Origin: an uncultured Ignavibacteriota bacterium
GTDB lineage: Bacteria; Bacteroidota; Ignavibacteria; Tepidaquicellales; Tepidaquicellaceae
Assembly: GCA_903901375.1 (NCBI GenBank)
Contig: CAIUQV010000107.1
Location: 1 to 7,003 of the forward strand
Reading direction: 5' to 3'
Length of the DNA: 7,003 nucleotides
The notes beneath the pieces were generated by a model. That model saw only the letters and a program-made list of their open reading frames with translations. It was not told the DNA's origin and searched no databases. A program made the position numbers and the translations under genes. This document shows positions 5,385 through 7,003 of this stretch, piece by piece. Each line of letters starts with the position of its first letter. Position 1 is the stretch's first letter.

Positions 5385-5425
5385 AAAACCGATTTATTTG
5401 AAAATCCGCCGTTGTGGTCGGTTTT
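5385..5425. repeat. Inverted repeat AAAACCGA ... TCGGTTTT
   Basis: The 8-bp arms at 5385-5392 and 5418-5425 surround a 25-base interior. The plus-strand right arm ends in TTTT, so it could act as a weak terminator for plus-strand transcription. No plus-strand gene precedes it, so I treat it as another intergenic palindrome. Confidence 0.5.
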
Positions 5426-5728
5426 CTCAATTCTATGTTAAGTATCCGCCTCTCTCCTTCTCTTTAGAAGATCCGCACCTGTGAAGCACAGCATATTTAA
5501 TTTTTATCGTTTCCATTTCTTATTAAAAATTATCGCTTATATCCTACACCATCCCGACAATTCCAGTTTTCAGAGTTATCTCTCGCAGAGAAACAAAACG
5601 GGACCCCTTTTATCCACTGACTAGAATAATAACCAACGCATTATCAAAGAACTCATTATATTATCTTTAAAAAACAACCGCATCTGTTCTGCATTTGGGT
5701 TTATTGCTTCAAACGCAATCTAAATTAT
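5426..5728. other. About 300 bp with no recognised gene
   Basis: I see no open frame of useful length, no strong repeat and no RNA gene here. Minor items are a small TCTCT-CGC-AGAGA hairpin near 5579-5591 and a five-pair hairpin ATTGC/GCAAT (5703-5719) ten bases beyond the stop of the 180-residue gene. On the minus strand the latter is followed about 25 bases later by a T-run near 5670. It could mark the transcript end, weakly. A decayed gene or mobile-element remnant cannot be excluded. Confidence 0.45.
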
Positions 5729-6271
5729 CTAACTGTTTTGCTCTTTTAGTAATTTTTTTAGTAACACTTTGAATATTCCGGTTTTTTTGTAATTTTTTAC
5801 TCCCAATTGCTCTGCTGCTTCTTTGCTGATAAATATATCTGCTTGACTGTCGCTGTCTTTCTTGTCTCTTTCGTGACCAACAATAAGTTTTACAGATGGG
5901 TTAAGCATGTGAACCGTGTTTGTCAGTTTTATCGCATCACTGAATTTTAATCCGGATTTATTTCCTTTAAATACGGAAACTGTATTTTGATCTAATTCCG
6001 AACTGACCCCCACCTCTAACTCTGTACCATCTTCTTTTATAATATAATTTTCTGTTAACTCTTTAATTTGGCTATTATAATGTTTGCTTTGGCAAATAAG
6101 AGAATCTATGTTTGCTCTGACATATTTTATATCTCCTCTGATATCAAAATATGCTATTAGTACAGTCAACCCTAATACAATTAAACTTCCAACGATTGAA
6201 CTGATAATCGGTGTATTAAATATATGATACCAGGGCTGCTTTCCTTTTACAATATTTGATTTATTTGCCAT
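5729..6271 (-). CDS. Single-pass membrane protein with possible shortened RlpA-like double-psi beta-barrel
   Basis: This 180-residue protein has a basic N-terminus (1-20), one membrane helix (about 21-42), a polar linker (43-97) and a C-terminal domain (98-174). I do not recognise the whole protein. The C-terminal domain can be aligned by eye with RlpA-like barrels: KSGLKF (105-110) with the TASGE-F motif, LTNTVHML (116-123) with LTAAH-TLP including the conserved His (H121), and ADIFISKEAAEQLG (144-157) with the RIIDLS-AAA-LG motif. The central NDRGP-type segment is replaced by a shorter ERDKKDSD stretch, so peptidoglycan cleavage is doubtful. Positive-inside reasoning puts the domain outside the membrane. 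The gene starts one base after the stop of its upstream partner and has its own AAAGGGG ribosome site, so the two form a coupled pair. Domain call is inference; coding status is firmer. Confidence 0.8.
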   Translation of the reverse strand: MANKSNIVKGKQPWYHIFNTPIISSIVGSLIVLGLTVLIAYFDIRGDIKYVRANIDSLICQSKHYNSQIKELTENYIIKEDGTELEVGVSSELDQNTVSVFKGNKSGLKFSDAIKLTNTVHMLNPSVKLIVGHERDKKDSDSQADIFISKEAAEQLGVKNYKKTGIFKVLLKKLLKEQNS

Positions 6272-6272
6272 T

Positions 6273-6566
6273 TTAAACCCCTTTAAAATTATTGTGGGAG
6301 GTACCTACAATTCCGCACCAGTCATTTATTTCAAATGCAATCGCTCTTTCCAACGTCAAATTATATTTCTCAGATATTTCCATTATATCATTTAAAGAAT
6401 CAATTGGTGAGTCTCCTTTTTCATTGAACTCTTTGTAGAGGGTCGCGCTTGGTAAATATGAATTAGCATCTTTACCTGTAATTTTATCAAGATACCCTCT
6501 TTGTAAAAGTAGCTCTTTTACCTCTTCTTGTCTTTCATTAACCTCGTATATTAAGATTATTTGCAT
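6273..6566 (-). CDS. Small protein, possible Cas2/VapD-like ferredoxin fold
   Basis: This 97-residue protein lacks a signal or membrane segment. Predicted elements run beta (IILIYEV, 3-9), helix (11-23, ending RGY), strand pair (about 35-47, SYLPSATLYKEF), helix (54-68) and strand (LERAIAFEI, 72-80). That order, the hydrophobic first strand and the phrase YLPSATLYK recall small uncharacterised proteins with a Cas2-like fold. No CRISPR array or Cas1 is present, so an adaptation role is not suggested; Cas2-fold relatives include VapD-type RNases. The ATG at 6566 is the only reasonable start and has no clear Shine-Dalgarno. It forms a bicistron with the membrane protein (stop and next start one base apart). 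A 14-bp hairpin separates it from the secreted-peptide gene upstream. The function is not known. Confidence 0.75.
   Translation of the reverse strand: MQIILIYEVNERQEEVKELLLQRGYLDKITGKDANSYLPSATLYKEFNEKGDSPIDSLNDIMEISEKYNLTLERAIAFEINDWCGIVGTSHNNFKGV
6278..6284 (-). promoter_or_regulatory. Ribosome site for the 180-residue membrane protein
   Basis: The minus strand reads AAAGGGG six bases before the ATG at 6271, inside the last codons of the 97-residue gene. It supports that start and translational coupling of the pair. Confidence 0.55.
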
Positions 6567-6610
6567 TATTTAAAATTTTTATATTAATAAATTATTCGTT
6601 CTTAATAAAC

Positions 6611-6644
6611 ATCCTCTGAGATTTAATTAAAAATCTCAGAGGAT
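6611..6644 (-). terminator. 14-bp perfect hairpin after the secreted-peptide gene
   Basis: ATCCTCTGAGATTT (6611-6624) pairs perfectly with 6631-6644 around an AATTAA loop. It starts 12 bases past the stop codon of the 72-residue gene and precedes the 97-residue gene. The minus-strand sequence after the stem (GTTTATTAAG) is T-rich but lacks a proper T-run, so it is either a weak intrinsic terminator or an mRNA 3'-end stabiliser. Confidence 0.6.
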
Positions 6645-6656
6645 AATAATTCATAA

Positions 6657-6875
6657 TCAAGGTTCGTTTGTTGCTACAGCTTGTATCTGTATACTGCCGT
6701 CGCTGTAATAAGTTATTTTAAACCATTGATCACCAATTTCTACATATTCAATATATATTACCTCTGTAAGCGAAGTAATATATGAATTGAAACTAGTGCT
6801 TGAGCCTGCTTTACTCGGAAAAGAGAATGATACCAGGGTAAAGAGAATTGCGATGAGGAAAACAATCTTTTTCAT
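6657..6875 (-). CDS. Small secreted protein of unknown function
   Basis: This is a 72-residue protein with a textbook signal peptide: MKK, a hydrophobic core IVFLIAILFTLVSFSF (4-19), and a likely signal-peptidase I site after SKA (21-23). The mature part is only about 49 residues, rich in Ser, Thr, Tyr and Ile, with a pattern that could form beta strands (TEVIYIEYVEI, then WFKITYYSDGSIQIQAV). It has no cysteines, no lipobox and no recognised motif. The ATG at 6875 is fixed by the signal peptide; the upstream sequence is A-rich with no Shine-Dalgarno, as for most genes here. A hairpin 12 bases after the stop suggests a single-gene transcript, though read-through into the downstream pair is possible. 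Confidence 0.75.
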   Translation of the reverse strand: MKKIVFLIAILFTLVSFSFPSKAGSSTSFNSYITSLTEVIYIEYVEIGDQWFKITYYSDGSIQIQAVATNEP

Positions 6876-6960
6876 AATTTTTAAAATTTTAGTTAATAAA
6901 AAATAGATTGAGGCTCAAAGTAATTATTAGGCTTCTTCTGGAAAAACTTTTTTTGAGAGG

Positions 6961-6976
6961 TATTTTATATAAAATA
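6961..6976. promoter_or_regulatory. 16-bp perfect AT palindrome upstream of the secreted-peptide gene
   Basis: TATTTTATATAAAATA is a perfect palindrome about 85 bp upstream of the ATG at 6875. The surrounding 6876-7003 is AT-rich non-coding sequence that probably holds the gene's promoter. The palindrome could be an operator, but in such AT-rich DNA it may also be chance. Confidence 0.3.
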
Positions 6977-7003
6977 TTTTTGGGTTTTCATTTTTTATGT
7001 TTA

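Noticed and set aside
5540..5660. Possible decayed transposon end near the GGGACCCC stretch
   Set aside because: I could find no matching inverted end, target duplication or transposase fragment.
6273..6566. True CRISPR-associated Cas2
   Set aside because: There is no Cas1, no array and no clear Cas2 active-site motif; only an overall fold resemblance is suggested.

Overview
The window comes from an AT-rich bacterial chromosome or metagenomic contig. Every supported gene lies on the minus strand. Three things point to the Bacteroidota/Ignavibacteriota/Chlorobiota (FCB) neighbourhood: most genes lack a clear Shine-Dalgarno site, the psrA-like catalytic subunit is of a kind I associate with that group, and the gaps are packed with CACAGAG-type and short-loop palindromic repeats that I recall from such genomes. 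This placement is inference; there is no rRNA or other marker gene.

Region 1 (1-3813) is a three-subunit molybdopterin oxidoreductase of the polysulfide/thiosulfate reductase (Psr/Phs) type. In transcription order it has a Tat-exported catalytic subunit PsrA (1609-3813), a ferredoxin-like subunit PsrB with four [4Fe-4S] cluster motifs (816-1355), and an NrfD/PsrC membrane quinone-binding subunit (806 to beyond base 1). The last has no stop inside the window and was read directly from the sequence. The complex would pass electrons between the membrane quinone pool and an exported Mo active site. A 253-bp repeat-filled gap separates psrA from psrB, which is unusual inside an operon.

Region 2 (3814-4770) holds a MarR-family regulator (4173-4583) upstream of psrA and in the same orientation. 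Its promoter region carries three near-identical 16-bp operator-like sites. One abuts the -10 box of a TTGACA/TATAAT promoter. Between marR and psrA are a 12-bp-stem palindrome and more CACAGAG-type repeats.

Region 3 (4771-5728) has no credible gene. It holds three copies of a GC-rich double-hairpin repeat, then a run of at least six different palindromes, then about 300 bp of featureless sequence. The ORFs here are translations of repeats.

Region 4 (5729-6875) carries three small unfamiliar genes. A 97-residue protein with a possible Cas2/VapD-like ferredoxin fold is followed one base later by a 180-residue single-pass membrane protein whose C-terminus resembles a shortened RlpA-like double-psi beta-barrel. 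Upstream of this pair, past a 14-bp hairpin, is a 72-residue secreted peptide. The two-gene pair is the least explained part of the window. I see no CRISPR array, tRNA, rRNA, transposase or established defence system.
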